6,402 bases of DNA, from positions 1-6,402 of the forward strand of contig JAKMGR010000264.1 in assembly GCA_022424805.1 (NCBI GenBank). The letters are read 5' to 3'. Numbering within the stretch: the stretch's first letter is position 1; every line of letters begins with the position of its first letter. This stretch comes from Verrucomicrobiales bacterium. GTDB lineage: Bacteria > Verrucomicrobiota > Verrucomicrobiia > Verrucomicrobiales > DEV007. Positions 1 to 5,698 of this stretch are shown in pieces. The position numbers and the translations under genes are program-made. The notes beneath the pieces are model-generated. The model was not told the DNA's origin, did not search any database, and saw only the letters and a list, made by a program, of their open reading frames with translations.

Positions 1-417
1 CTCGTCCTCGACTTGGACGAGCGAGGCCTCCTTGATCGAACACTCGTCATCATTGCTTCCGAGTTCAGCCGAGACGCCCTCATCGAAGGAAAACCCGGCT
101 CGGAAGCAGCCGACCAGGCGACTCACAAGGTCGACGAAATCACCGAACAGAAACACTACGGCCTGCACCGCCACTTCACTGGCGGCACCAGCGTTGCGAT
201 GTTTGGTGGCGGAGTGAAGAAAGGCAACCTTTACGGAAAGACAGCCGACGAGCGTCCTCTCATCGCTGTGGAGAACCCCGTAACCGTGATGGATCTCCAC
301 GCTACGATCATGACTGCAATGGGCGTCAGTCCAAAAACCGAATTCGATATCGAGGGCCGCCCCTTCTATGTGACCGAGGACGGCAAAGGCAAAGCGGTGA
401 CGGATATTTTTGTGTAG
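1..417 (+). CDS. DUF1501 family protein, C-terminal part (5' end cut by window)
   Basis: The frame is open from base 1 to the TAG at 415-417, so this is the last 138 residues of a longer protein; the TTG at 13 is internal, not a start. The segment LLDRTLVIIASEF, then a glycine-rich GGTSVAMFGGGVKKG stretch, ENPVTVMDLHATI and a closing EGRPFYVTEDGK match the C-terminal order typical of DUF1501 proteins, which belong to the alkaline phosphatase/sulfatase-like fold and are abundant in Planctomycetes and Verrucomicrobia. Full-length members are usually 400-480 residues with a Tat leader, which would lie outside this window. Their biochemical role is not settled; many sit beside DUF1549/DUF1553 cytochrome-type proteins. 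It converges on the isomerase gene and is probably not part of the locus to its right. Family assignment is firm; function is not known from this. Confidence 0.82.
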   Translation, partial: LVLDLDERGLLDRTLVIIASEFSRDALIEGKPGSEAADQATHKVDEITEQKHYGLHRHFTGGTSVAMFGGGVKKGNLYGKTADERPLIAVENPVTVMDLHATIMTAMGVSPKTEFDIEGRPFYVTEDGKGKAVTDIFV

Positions 418-726
418 AGGAAAGATGGCACGTCCCTGAACGGTATCTCCATTCGCAACTCGAAGCAATCTGGCGTCGCCCGGTCGCATGACGCCATGCT
501 GGTTCAGGCGTTCATTCAGAAACGTTGGCATCCGCAAGAATACCCGTCAACCGGACGAGGTATCCCAAAACAGGAATCTGTGCGAGATTGAGTTCGCCTT
601 CGAATTCTGATGAAAAGTCGTGTCGCAATGCGTTCACTCCACAAAGGGATGTTGAGCTCCCGACCTCTGTTACGGTATTTCCCGCGAAAAAATCAGTCAA
701 TTGCGTGGGCTTATTTCTACCAGTGA
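418..726. other. Convergent intergenic region, no recognisable gene
   Basis: This 309-bp stretch separates the stop of the DUF1501 gene from the stop of the leftward isomerase gene. I see no tRNA, no known RNA fold and no protein family in any frame. One short leftward frame (730-512, TTG start overlapping the isomerase stop) gives 72 residues that I do not recognise. The only structure I can point to is the hairpin at 464-500. As a region between two converging genes it most likely holds both transcription ends, and possibly decayed sequence. Confidence 0.6.
464..500. terminator. Possible hairpin terminator between convergent genes
   Basis: TGGCGTC (471-477) pairs perfectly with GACGCCA (490-496) across a 12-nt loop. 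The stem extends through AGCA (464-467) and TGCT (497-500) after a 3-nt bulge on the left side. It lies about 50 bp after the DUF1501 stop, where a terminator would be expected. There is no run of T after either side, so it is not a classical intrinsic terminator; it could be a Rho-linked or RNA-protecting hairpin. Confidence 0.35.
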
Positions 727-1629
727 TCAAGAGGGATCAACCGCTCGATAGGCTTCGATCACTGCCTTCTCCCCCTCGATTCCCTTTCCGGAGTTTCCGT
801 GCTCCATCCCGACGATCCCGTCGAATCCGGATGCGTGAACGTGCTCGAACACCTTCGCGTAATTGATCTCGCCGGTTCCGGGTTCCTTTCGACCCGGATT
901 GTCGCCGACCTGCAAATATCCAATCTGATCGCGGCAGAGATCAAAAAGAGGAATCAGGTTTCCTCCCGCAATTTGCTGGTGATACAGATCGTAGAGCACC
1001 TTGCAGTTGGGGTGATCGACGGCCATGCAGATGAGATACCCCTCGGTCACGGTTTGAAGAAATGAGCCCGGATGATTCTGAAATCGGTTCAGCGGCTCCA
1101 TCACCATGGTGATATTGTGAGGCTCGACAATTTCGACAGCTCGGCGCAGCAAATCGATACAGTTGGTGTATTGCGTTTCCCGATCCCAACGCGGGTCGAC
1201 TTGGCCGGATACAAGTGTCATGTAACCAGCGTTGACGCGTTTTGCGACCTCCGCCGTCGCGGCGATTTGATCAAGCACAACCTGGTGGGCCTCCTTATCC
1301 TTCGAGGCGAAATTCAATTCCTTGATTCCCGTTTTTGCCGAAACCACGCCCATCGTGATTCCAAGTTTTTCCATCAACTCCCCGATTGCCACCTGCTCCT
1401 CAACTGGCCGAGCCGACATGCCATTGTCCTCCCAGGCACGAAATCCATGATCGTGAGCAAAGCGCAATTCATCGAGCAAACCTCCAGGCGCCGAATTCTT
1501 GAACATGCCAAAATGCGGAGCGTATTTCAGCGTAAAGGGCTTGTGCTTTTCCTGGGCAGAAAGATCAAACAGGAAGCTGCCTGACAATCCGGCCACGGCT
1601 CCTGCGGCAAAGAATTTTCGTCGATTCAT
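727..1629 (-). CDS. Tat-leader hydroxypyruvate isomerase-like TIM-barrel sugar isomerase
   Basis: This 300-residue protein belongs to the xylose isomerase-like TIM-barrel superfamily and is closest to the hydroxypyruvate isomerase (Hyi) branch, which interconverts hydroxypyruvate and tartronate semialdehyde. The expected metal and catalytic residues are present in order: E178 in MEPLNR, D214 in YDLYHQQ, Q240 in LQVGDNPGR and E276 in GMEHGNS. The stretch GDNPGRKEPGTGEINY (242-257) is the Hyi signature. Unlike cytoplasmic Hyi (about 258 residues), it begins with a twin-arginine leader, MNRRKFFAAGAVAG, followed by a hydrophobic stretch to about residue 25, so export is likely. It is the second gene of a leftward pair, 13 bp after the monooxygenase stop, with no Shine-Dalgarno sequence. 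The family is clear. True substrate is open, since PVC genomes carry many Tat-exported paralogues and it could act on another keto-sugar or keto-acid. Confidence 0.85.
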   Translation of the reverse strand: MNRRKFFAAGAVAGLSGSFLFDLSAQEKHKPFTLKYAPHFGMFKNSAPGGLLDELRFAHDHGFRAWEDNGMSARPVEEQVAIGELMEKLGITMGVVSAKTGIKELNFASKDKEAHQVVLDQIAATAEVAKRVNAGYMTLVSGQVDPRWDRETQYTNCIDLLRRAVEIVEPHNITMVMEPLNRFQNHPGSFLQTVTEGYLICMAVDHPNCKVLYDLYHQQIAGGNLIPLFDLCRDQIGYLQVGDNPGRKEPGTGEINYAKVFEHVHASGFDGIVGMEHGNSGKGIEGEKAVIEAYRAVDPS

Positions 1630-1631
1630 GG

Positions 1632-1648
1632 AAGTGAGTGAATCACTT
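1632..1648 (-). repeat. Small dyad at the monooxygenase/isomerase junction
   Basis: AAGTGA (1632-1637) and TCACTT (1643-1648) form a perfect 6-bp inverted repeat with a 5-nt loop. In the leftward transcript the hairpin spans the monooxygenase stop codon and ends three bases before the isomerase ATG. It could couple or limit translation of the second gene. It is short enough to be chance. Confidence 0.3.
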
Positions 1649-2806
1649 ACGAGGCGCGAAGGTCAAGGGCGTCTCCGGCGTTTCTGCGGGGAAGCGTCCC
1701 TGATCGATATTCAGCTTCGTCGTGTCGAGACGAGGCAGGACATACTTGGCAAAAAGCTCGCACTCATCGATGTGAGGATAGCCCGAGAAAATAAAAGCCC
1801 GCATTCCCATGTCAATGTATCGCTGCAGCTTCTGGTAAACCTGGTCGGGATTCCCCACAATTGCACTTCCACAACCGGAACGCGCTCGCCCAACGCCAGA
1901 CCAGACATGGTCCTCAATGTAGTCATCTTCCGACTGGGCGCGAAGTTCATCCTGGCGCTGCACGCCTGCAGACTTGGAGTCCTGGGAGCGATTTTTAATC
2001 TCTTCTCCTTTGTCAGCATCCAGTTTGGAAATGAGACGATCAGCTGCCGCCCGCGCCTCTTCCTCTGTCTCGCGAACGATCATGTGGATGCGGAGACCAA
2101 AATCAATCTTGCGTCCAAAACGAGACGCCAGCGTCGACATTTCACTCATCGTCGCGGCAAGCCGATCTTCTGTCTCGGGCCACATCAAAAAGACATCACA
2201 GTGCTCAGCGCAGAGAGCTTTGGCACCCGGGGAAATGCCTCCAAAGTAGAGTAGCGGACCACCGTTCTGCTGGTACGGCTTAACCGCATCGATGTTCGGA
2301 ATCTGCAGATTGTAAAACTCGCCTTTGAAGTCAATCTCGTGCTGCGTCCAGCATTGCTTGAGAATTTCAATCACCTCTCGGCCGCGAGCGTAGCGCTTTT
2401 CACTATCAATGCGCTCTCCCGGTAAATCCGACGAAATGATATTCACCGTGAGCCGTCCCTGGGCGATGTGATCGATCGTCGCAAGATGCCTCGCCAGCAT
2501 CGGTGGATGAATTTCTCCCATGCGAACCGCGATGAGTTGGTTGATCTGCTCCGTTTGCGCCGCCATCGCCGCTGCGAACGGAAGAGGCTCCTGACCAACC
2601 ACGAAGCCTGACGGAAGCAGAATATTCTGATAGCCGAGCCGGTCTGAAGTTTTCACAATATTTCCGCAATGCTCGTAGCTGCTGCGAAGCTTCCCGTCGG
2701 GGACGCCAAGAAATTCATAGTCGTCTGCACAGAGCGCGGAAAACCAGGCGACTTCGACTTTCGGATTGGGAGTTCGGATTTCGATGGGAGGTGCTGAATT
2801 GGCCAT
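1643..2806 (-). CDS. SsuD-type FMNH2-dependent monooxygenase (LLM class, alkanesulfonate monooxygenase-like)
   Basis: This 387-residue protein is a bacterial luciferase-like (LLM) TIM-barrel flavin monooxygenase close to SsuD (381 residues in E. coli), which uses FMNH2 and O2 to cleave C-S bonds of sulfonates. Matches to SsuD run the whole length: YFGG at 187-190, [16 protein letters not shown] (236-251), [17 protein letters not shown] (302-318) and SGYPH (341-345). SsuD active-site residues Arg226, His228, Arg297 and Tyr331 correspond by eye to R239, H241, R309 and Y343, all kept. The SsuD Cys54 position falls in GFVVGQEPL (67-75), which has no cysteine. There is no export signal, so it is cytoplasmic and would need a separate flavin reductase, not seen here. 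It is first in the leftward unit, divergent from the oxidoreductase gene. Alternatives within the subfamily are sulfoquinovose monooxygenase (SmoC-like) or dimethylsulfone monooxygenase (SfnG-like). Confidence 0.88.
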   Translation of the reverse strand: MANSAPPIEIRTPNPKVEVAWFSALCADDYEFLGVPDGKLRSSYEHCGNIVKTSDRLGYQNILLPSGFVVGQEPLPFAAAMAAQTEQINQLIAVRMGEIHPPMLARHLATIDHIAQGRLTVNIISSDLPGERIDSEKRYARGREVIEILKQCWTQHEIDFKGEFYNLQIPNIDAVKPYQQNGGPLLYFGGISPGAKALCAEHCDVFLMWPETEDRLAATMSEMSTLASRFGRKIDFGLRIHMIVRETEEEARAAADRLISKLDADKGEEIKNRSQDSKSAGVQRQDELRAQSEDDYIEDHVWSGVGRARSGCGSAIVGNPDQVYQKLQRYIDMGMRAFIFSGYPHIDECELFAKYVLPRLDTTKLNIDQGRFPAETPETPLTFAPRK

Positions 2807-2823
2807 GTCAGTAGTAAGGAAAT

Positions 2824-2853
2824 GGAGGCAAATCCGAAGAGATTCCCGCCTCC
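2824..2853 (-). promoter_or_regulatory. Hairpin in the monooxygenase 5' leader
   Basis: GGAGGC (2824-2829) pairs with GCCTCC (2848-2853), and inside it AATC (2831-2834) pairs with GATT (2841-2844), leaving a 1-nt/3-nt internal loop and a 6-nt apical loop. In the leftward transcript it ends 17 nt before the monooxygenase ATG. It could shape translation or RNA stability. I recognise no known riboswitch class. Confidence 0.35.
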
Positions 2854-2864
2854 GTTAATACGGA
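2851..2864. promoter_or_regulatory. Short dyad TCCGT-4-ACGGA, possible operator
   Basis: TCCGT (2851-2855) and ACGGA (2860-2864) are perfect inverted arms around a TAAT spacer. The size suits a dimeric repressor half-site pair, and it sits next to the larger AT-rich palindrome. Five-base arms can arise by chance, so this is weak on its own. Confidence 0.25.
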
Positions 2865-2871
2865 AATAACA

Positions 2872-2903
2872 AAAAATAATTTCATTTGCAACAAATTATT
2901 TTT
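2872..2903. promoter_or_regulatory. Perfect 11-bp AT-rich inverted repeat, probable repressor operator
   Basis: AAAAATAATTT (2872-2882) and AAATTATTTTT (2893-2903) are exact inverted copies around a 10-nt spacer (2883-2892) that contains TTGCAA. Such a 22-base AT-only match between two divergent genes in a GC-richer background is unlikely to be chance. The geometry, about two helical turns from arm to arm, suits a dimeric DNA-binding protein. ROK repressors of the NagC/Mlc/XylR kind are known to bind AT-rich palindromes, and a ROK gene lies in this locus, so it is the natural candidate. The link to that protein is inference. Confidence 0.6.
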
Positions 2904-2939
2904 CTGGCAGAAGAAGCTCAGTCTGCAAGCATTTGCACT

Positions 2940-4268
2940 ATGAGCCACTCGAACGAAGATCAGTTTTTGACCCGTCGCAATTTCGTCGAAAAAACCTCTG
3001 CCGCTTCGGCGACGACACTTGCTCTCGCCGCCGGTCTGCCGGTCCACGCTACCAACGGGAGCGAAACATTGAAGCTGGGCCTCGTTGGATGCGGAGGTCG
3101 TGGCGCAGGCGCCGCGAATCAGGCACTAACAGCAGACGACAAAGTTACGCTGCATGCCATGTGCGATGTAGATCGTGAAGTCATGGACAAAGCCCGGGAT
3201 ATTCTCGAGAAGAACAAGACGGGGCGAATTGATGTTCCCGAAGACCGGAAACACTCCGATTTCGAAGGCTATAAGCGTGTCATTGCCGAATGCGATGTCG
3301 TCATTCTCGCAACCTCTCCCGGTTTTCGCCCCCAACATTTTGAAGAAGCCGTCGCTCAGGGAAAACACGTCTTCATGGAAAAGCCCGTCGCCAGTGATGT
3401 GAACGGAATCAAGCGAGTCATCGAAGCTGGCGAAGCCGCCAAGGCGAAAAACCTCAAGGTTGCCGTCGGCTTGCAACGCCGCCACCAACCAGGCTACCAG
3501 GAATGGATCAAGCGCATCCAGGATGGAGCTATCGGAGAAATCCGCACGATCCGCGCGCTGTGGAACGGCTCTTCCCGCCCCGGAAAACCTCGCATGGAAG
3601 GCGAGAGCGAACTCGAATACCAGATTCGGAATTGGTATTACTTCACCTGGCTTTCCGGTGATCACAATGTCGAGCAACACGTTCACAATCTCGACGTCGC
3701 CAACTGGATTATGGGAGAGCAACACCCCGTCAAAGCCCGGGGCATGGGCGGACGAGAAGTTCGCAACGCGCCCGAAAACGGACAAATCTACGACCACCAT
3801 TTTGTCGAATACGAATACGCCGACGGCACGCTCCTCTACAGTCAGGCCAGGCAGATTCCTGAATGTATGCGCGATATCAGCGAGTCCGCTATTGGAACAC
3901 TCGGACGTGCCAACCTGATGCAGCGCGAGTTCACCATCTCCGGCCCGAACAAAGCCAGCAAACAATTTCGAAAAAACGAAAACGGGCACCAGCTCGAACA
4001 CTACCCCTTCTTCGAAGCCATCCGGAAAGATCTTCCGCACAACGAGGCCAAGCGTGGTGCCCTCGCCACCATGACCGCCATTCTCGGGCGCATGTCGAAC
4101 TATTCCGGACAGGATGTCACATGGGAAGACGCTATGGCATCCAACCAGACCCTCGTTCCAGACGACCTCGTGGACTTTTCCTCCCCCGCCCCGGTTCAGC
4201 CGGATGAAGAGGGACGATACCCCGTCGCAGTCCCCGGGGTTACGGATCCTTTCAAAGTCTGGTATTGA
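2940..4268 (+). CDS. Tat-leader Gfo/Idh/MocA family NAD(P)-dependent oxidoreductase
   Basis: I start at the ATG at 2940 (442 residues); the longer in-frame TTG at 2886 lies inside the AT-rich palindrome and would put 18 unrelated residues ahead of the export signal. Near the N-terminus TRRNFVEKTS (11-20), then an alanine-rich hydrophobic stretch to about 33, is a twin-arginine leader. The Rossmann domain follows: GLVGCGGRGAG (47-57) is the dinucleotide-binding loop, CDVD (75-78) ends the second strand, and EKP (147-149) is the family hallmark. The C-terminal domain carries EQHVHNLDVANW (245-256), the conserved histidine/aspartate motif where sugar substrate binds. Members oxidise or reduce sugars, inositols and glycosides, often at C3. 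The tightly bound cofactor of Zymomonas glucose-fructose oxidoreductase shows how a Tat-exported member can work in the periplasm. It heads the rightward run with the transporter and ROK gene. Family certain; substrate unknown. Confidence 0.9.
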   Translation: MSHSNEDQFLTRRNFVEKTSAASATTLALAAGLPVHATNGSETLKLGLVGCGGRGAGAANQALTADDKVTLHAMCDVDREVMDKARDILEKNKTGRIDVPEDRKHSDFEGYKRVIAECDVVILATSPGFRPQHFEEAVAQGKHVFMEKPVASDVNGIKRVIEAGEAAKAKNLKVAVGLQRRHQPGYQEWIKRIQDGAIGEIRTIRALWNGSSRPGKPRMEGESELEYQIRNWYYFTWLSGDHNVEQHVHNLDVANWIMGEQHPVKARGMGGREVRNAPENGQIYDHHFVEYEYADGTLLYSQARQIPECMRDISESAIGTLGRANLMQREFTISGPNKASKQFRKNENGHQLEHYPFFEAIRKDLPHNEAKRGALATMTAILGRMSNYSGQDVTWEDAMASNQTLVPDDLVDFSSPAPVQPDEEGRYPVAVPGVTDPFKVWY

Positions 4269-4305
4269 CCCCGACAACTCCAACTGACACAACAACGTGA
4301 TATCG

Positions 4306-4336
4306 AACAGGGTTTACTCAACGAACTAACCCTGTT
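4306..4336 (+). repeat. Inverted repeat AACAGGGTT / AACCCTGTT
   Basis: AACAGGGTT (4306-4314) and AACCCTGTT (4328-4336) are exact inverted copies around a 13-nt spacer. As RNA this is a 9-bp hairpin about 38 bases after the oxidoreductase stop, without a following T run. As DNA it is a plausible dimer-binding site. The left arm also matches a third copy, AATCCTGTT (4350-4358), with one G-U pair. Confidence 0.55.
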
Positions 4337-4364
4337 AAATCTACCGCCCAATCCTGTTAGATTT
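4331..4364 (+). repeat. Tandem CCTGTTA-AT direct repeats, 22 bp apart
   Basis: CCTGTTAAATCT (4331-4342) and CCTGTTAGATTT (4353-4364) match at 10 of 12 positions, with a 22-bp period, about two turns of DNA. The tails AAATCT (4337-4342) and AGATTT (4359-4364) are themselves inverted copies, and the second runs into a T tract at 4362-4366. This allows a second, weaker hairpin ending in T's, resembling a weak terminator. Confidence 0.45.
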
Positions 4365-4387
4365 TTCGCCCTTATCCAAATCCCATC

Positions 4388-5677
4388 ATGTCCAACCAAA
4401 TCGAATCGAACACCAAGTGGTATCAAGGAATCACACGCTACGAGTGGCTTGTCCTCATTATCGCATCCGCCGGCTGGATCTTCGACGTCTACGAAGGTCA
4501 GATTTTCAACCTTACCCGTGGCGATATGCTCGCCGAAATTCTGGGCCAGGAATTGGGTAGTTCGGATGTGAAGAAATACGGGGAGTGGTTTCTCAGTGTA
4601 TTTCTTCTCGGTGGAACTATTGGCGGAATCTTGTTCGGCATCTTAGCAGATCGATACGGTCGTCGATCCATCATGATCGTGACGATCCTGATGTACTCTA
4701 TTTTCTCGGGCCTCACCTACTTTGCTACGGAACTCTGGCACGTATCAACTCTTCGCTTTCTAGTCGCAATGGGAGTCGGGGGAGAATGGGCAGTTGCCGC
4801 AGCTCTTGTTTCCGAAGTATTTCCGAAAAAAGCTCGGGCTCAGGCATCCAGTATTTTCCATTCTTCCTCCGTTGTCGGAACCTGGTTGGCAGCAATTGCG
4901 GCTTATCTCGTGAATACCAACTGGCAGTATGCCTATCTCGTCGGTGTCCTTCCAGCTCTGCTCATTGTCTGGGTCCGCGTCTCAGTCAAAGAACCGGAAA
5001 AATGGAAGGAAGCTCGTGCCGCGGCCAAAGCGGGAACACAAAAACAAGGAAGCCTCATCGAACTATTCTCGGTCGCTCCCTGGAATGGTCGAGCGATTGG
5101 GGCCATGCTTATGGCAGCGGTGGGTCTCGGAACTTTTTGGGCGGTCTGTATCGCTGGCCAGGATCTGGCCCGTGAAAGACTTGTAGCCGATGGAGTTGAC
5201 CCGGCAGAGGCCTCCCAAAAAGCCAAGCTGGCTTACGGAATCATTCAAACAATCGGAGGCGGACTCGGCCTAATTCTTTTCGGTCCTATTTCCTCAAAAA
5301 TCGGCCGTAAAAAGACATTTATCCTTTTTCATGTCGCCGCCTTCATCATAACTCCCATCGTTTGTTTCGTTCCGACCAGTTATTCGATGCTTCTCGCGCT
5401 CTTGCCGATTTTCGGATTTTTTACGCTGGGAATGCATGCGGGCTACGCAGTTTACTTCCCCGAACTATTCCCCAACCGCCTCCGCGCCACAGGGATGAGC
5501 GTCGGATTCAATGGCGGCCGGATTATCGCAGCCTTCACAATTCTGGGTCTCTCTGGAAGCATGAAAGCTTCGATGGAACTCACCACTGCCGTTAGTTATC
5601 TCGGTGGATTCTTCCTACTCGGTGCGATCATCATTCTTTTCCTTCCTGAGACCAAAGGCCAGGAACTTCCCGAATAA
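4388..5677 (+). CDS. Major facilitator superfamily transporter, sugar/organic acid:H+ symporter-like
   Basis: A complete 429-residue MFS permease, probably in the inner membrane, with about 12 hydrophobic segments. Motif A between TM2 and TM3 is GILADRYGRR (84-93), repeated in the second half as SSKIGRKKT (302-310). TM4 carries RFLVAMGVGGEW (123-134) followed by VSEVFPKKAR (141-150). The second half has YFPELFPNRLRATGM (356-370), and the C-terminus ends with PETKGQELPE, both common in the metabolite:H+ symporters related to NanT and aromatic-acid carriers. TM1 contains the acidic residues D33 and E36, candidates for proton coupling. Its place after the oxidoreductase and before the ROK regulator suggests it brings in the pathway substrate or the product made by the exported enzymes. 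Family is firm; the substrate cannot be read from the sequence. Confidence 0.9.
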   Translation: MSNQIESNTKWYQGITRYEWLVLIIASAGWIFDVYEGQIFNLTRGDMLAEILGQELGSSDVKKYGEWFLSVFLLGGTIGGILFGILADRYGRRSIMIVTILMYSIFSGLTYFATELWHVSTLRFLVAMGVGGEWAVAAALVSEVFPKKARAQASSIFHSSSVVGTWLAAIAAYLVNTNWQYAYLVGVLPALLIVWVRVSVKEPEKWKEARAAAKAGTQKQGSLIELFSVAPWNGRAIGAMLMAAVGLGTFWAVCIAGQDLARERLVADGVDPAEASQKAKLAYGIIQTIGGGLGLILFGPISSKIGRKKTFILFHVAAFIITPIVCFVPTSYSMLLALLPIFGFFTLGMHAGYAVYFPELFPNRLRATGMSVGFNGGRIIAAFTILGLSGSMKASMELTTAVSYLGGFFLLGAIIILFLPETKGQELPE

Positions 5678-5686
5678 TGTAGGTCC

Positions 5687-5696
5687 GGAAATTTCC
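5687..5696. promoter_or_regulatory. GGAAATTTCC palindrome just before the ROK start
   Basis: A perfect 10-bp palindrome sits in the 21-bp transporter/ROK gap, ending two bases before the ROK ATG. It might be an autoregulatory site or a small RNA hairpin at the ribosome site. A 10-bp palindrome can occur by chance, so weight is low. Confidence 0.25.
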
Positions 5697-5698
5697 TC

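Larger units (their letters stand above)
2807..2939. promoter_or_regulatory. Divergent promoter/operator region
   Basis: These 133 bp separate the leftward monooxygenase start from the rightward oxidoreductase start and must carry both promoters if the two units are divergently transcribed. The centre (about 2864-2903) is strikingly AT-rich against GC-richer flanks and holds a perfect long inverted repeat. Two further dyads lie on the monooxygenase side. I could not place confident -35/-10 boxes in either direction, and neither gene has a Shine-Dalgarno sequence. Confidence 0.7.
4269..4387 (+). promoter_or_regulatory. Repeat-bearing leader between oxidoreductase and transporter
   Basis: This 119-bp gap contains an inverted repeat followed by direct repeats (4306-4364), then 23 bp to the transporter ATG. 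There is no Shine-Dalgarno sequence next to the ATG. The gap is much longer than the 21 bp between transporter and ROK gene, so it probably carries a control signal: either an attenuator/processing site within one operon or a separate promoter with operators. Confidence 0.5.

Noticed and set aside
525..866. Rightward open frame (113 codons) across the isomerase 3' end
   Set aside because: Its second half is antisense to the conserved Hyi C-terminus and the first half has no recognisable homology.
1499..2254. Rightward open frame (251 codons) opposite the monooxygenase and isomerase
   Set aside because: It crosses two real leftward genes in a different frame and shows no recognisable domain.
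2872..2903. Reading the AT-rich inverted repeat as an intrinsic terminator
   Set aside because: The stem would be entirely A-U and it lies between two divergent starts with no upstream gene to terminate, so an operator is the better reading.
2886..2939. TTG start at 2886 extending the oxidoreductase by 18 residues
   Set aside because: The TTG lies in the spacer of the AT-rich palindrome, the extra residues precede a normal Tat leader, and ATG 2940 gives the usual leader position.
3126..4295. Long leftward open frame (389 codons) opposite the Gfo/Idh gene
   Set aside because: It is the antisense shadow of a well-recognised oxidoreductase; its sequence has no family motif, while the + strand has the full Rossmann and EKP motifs.
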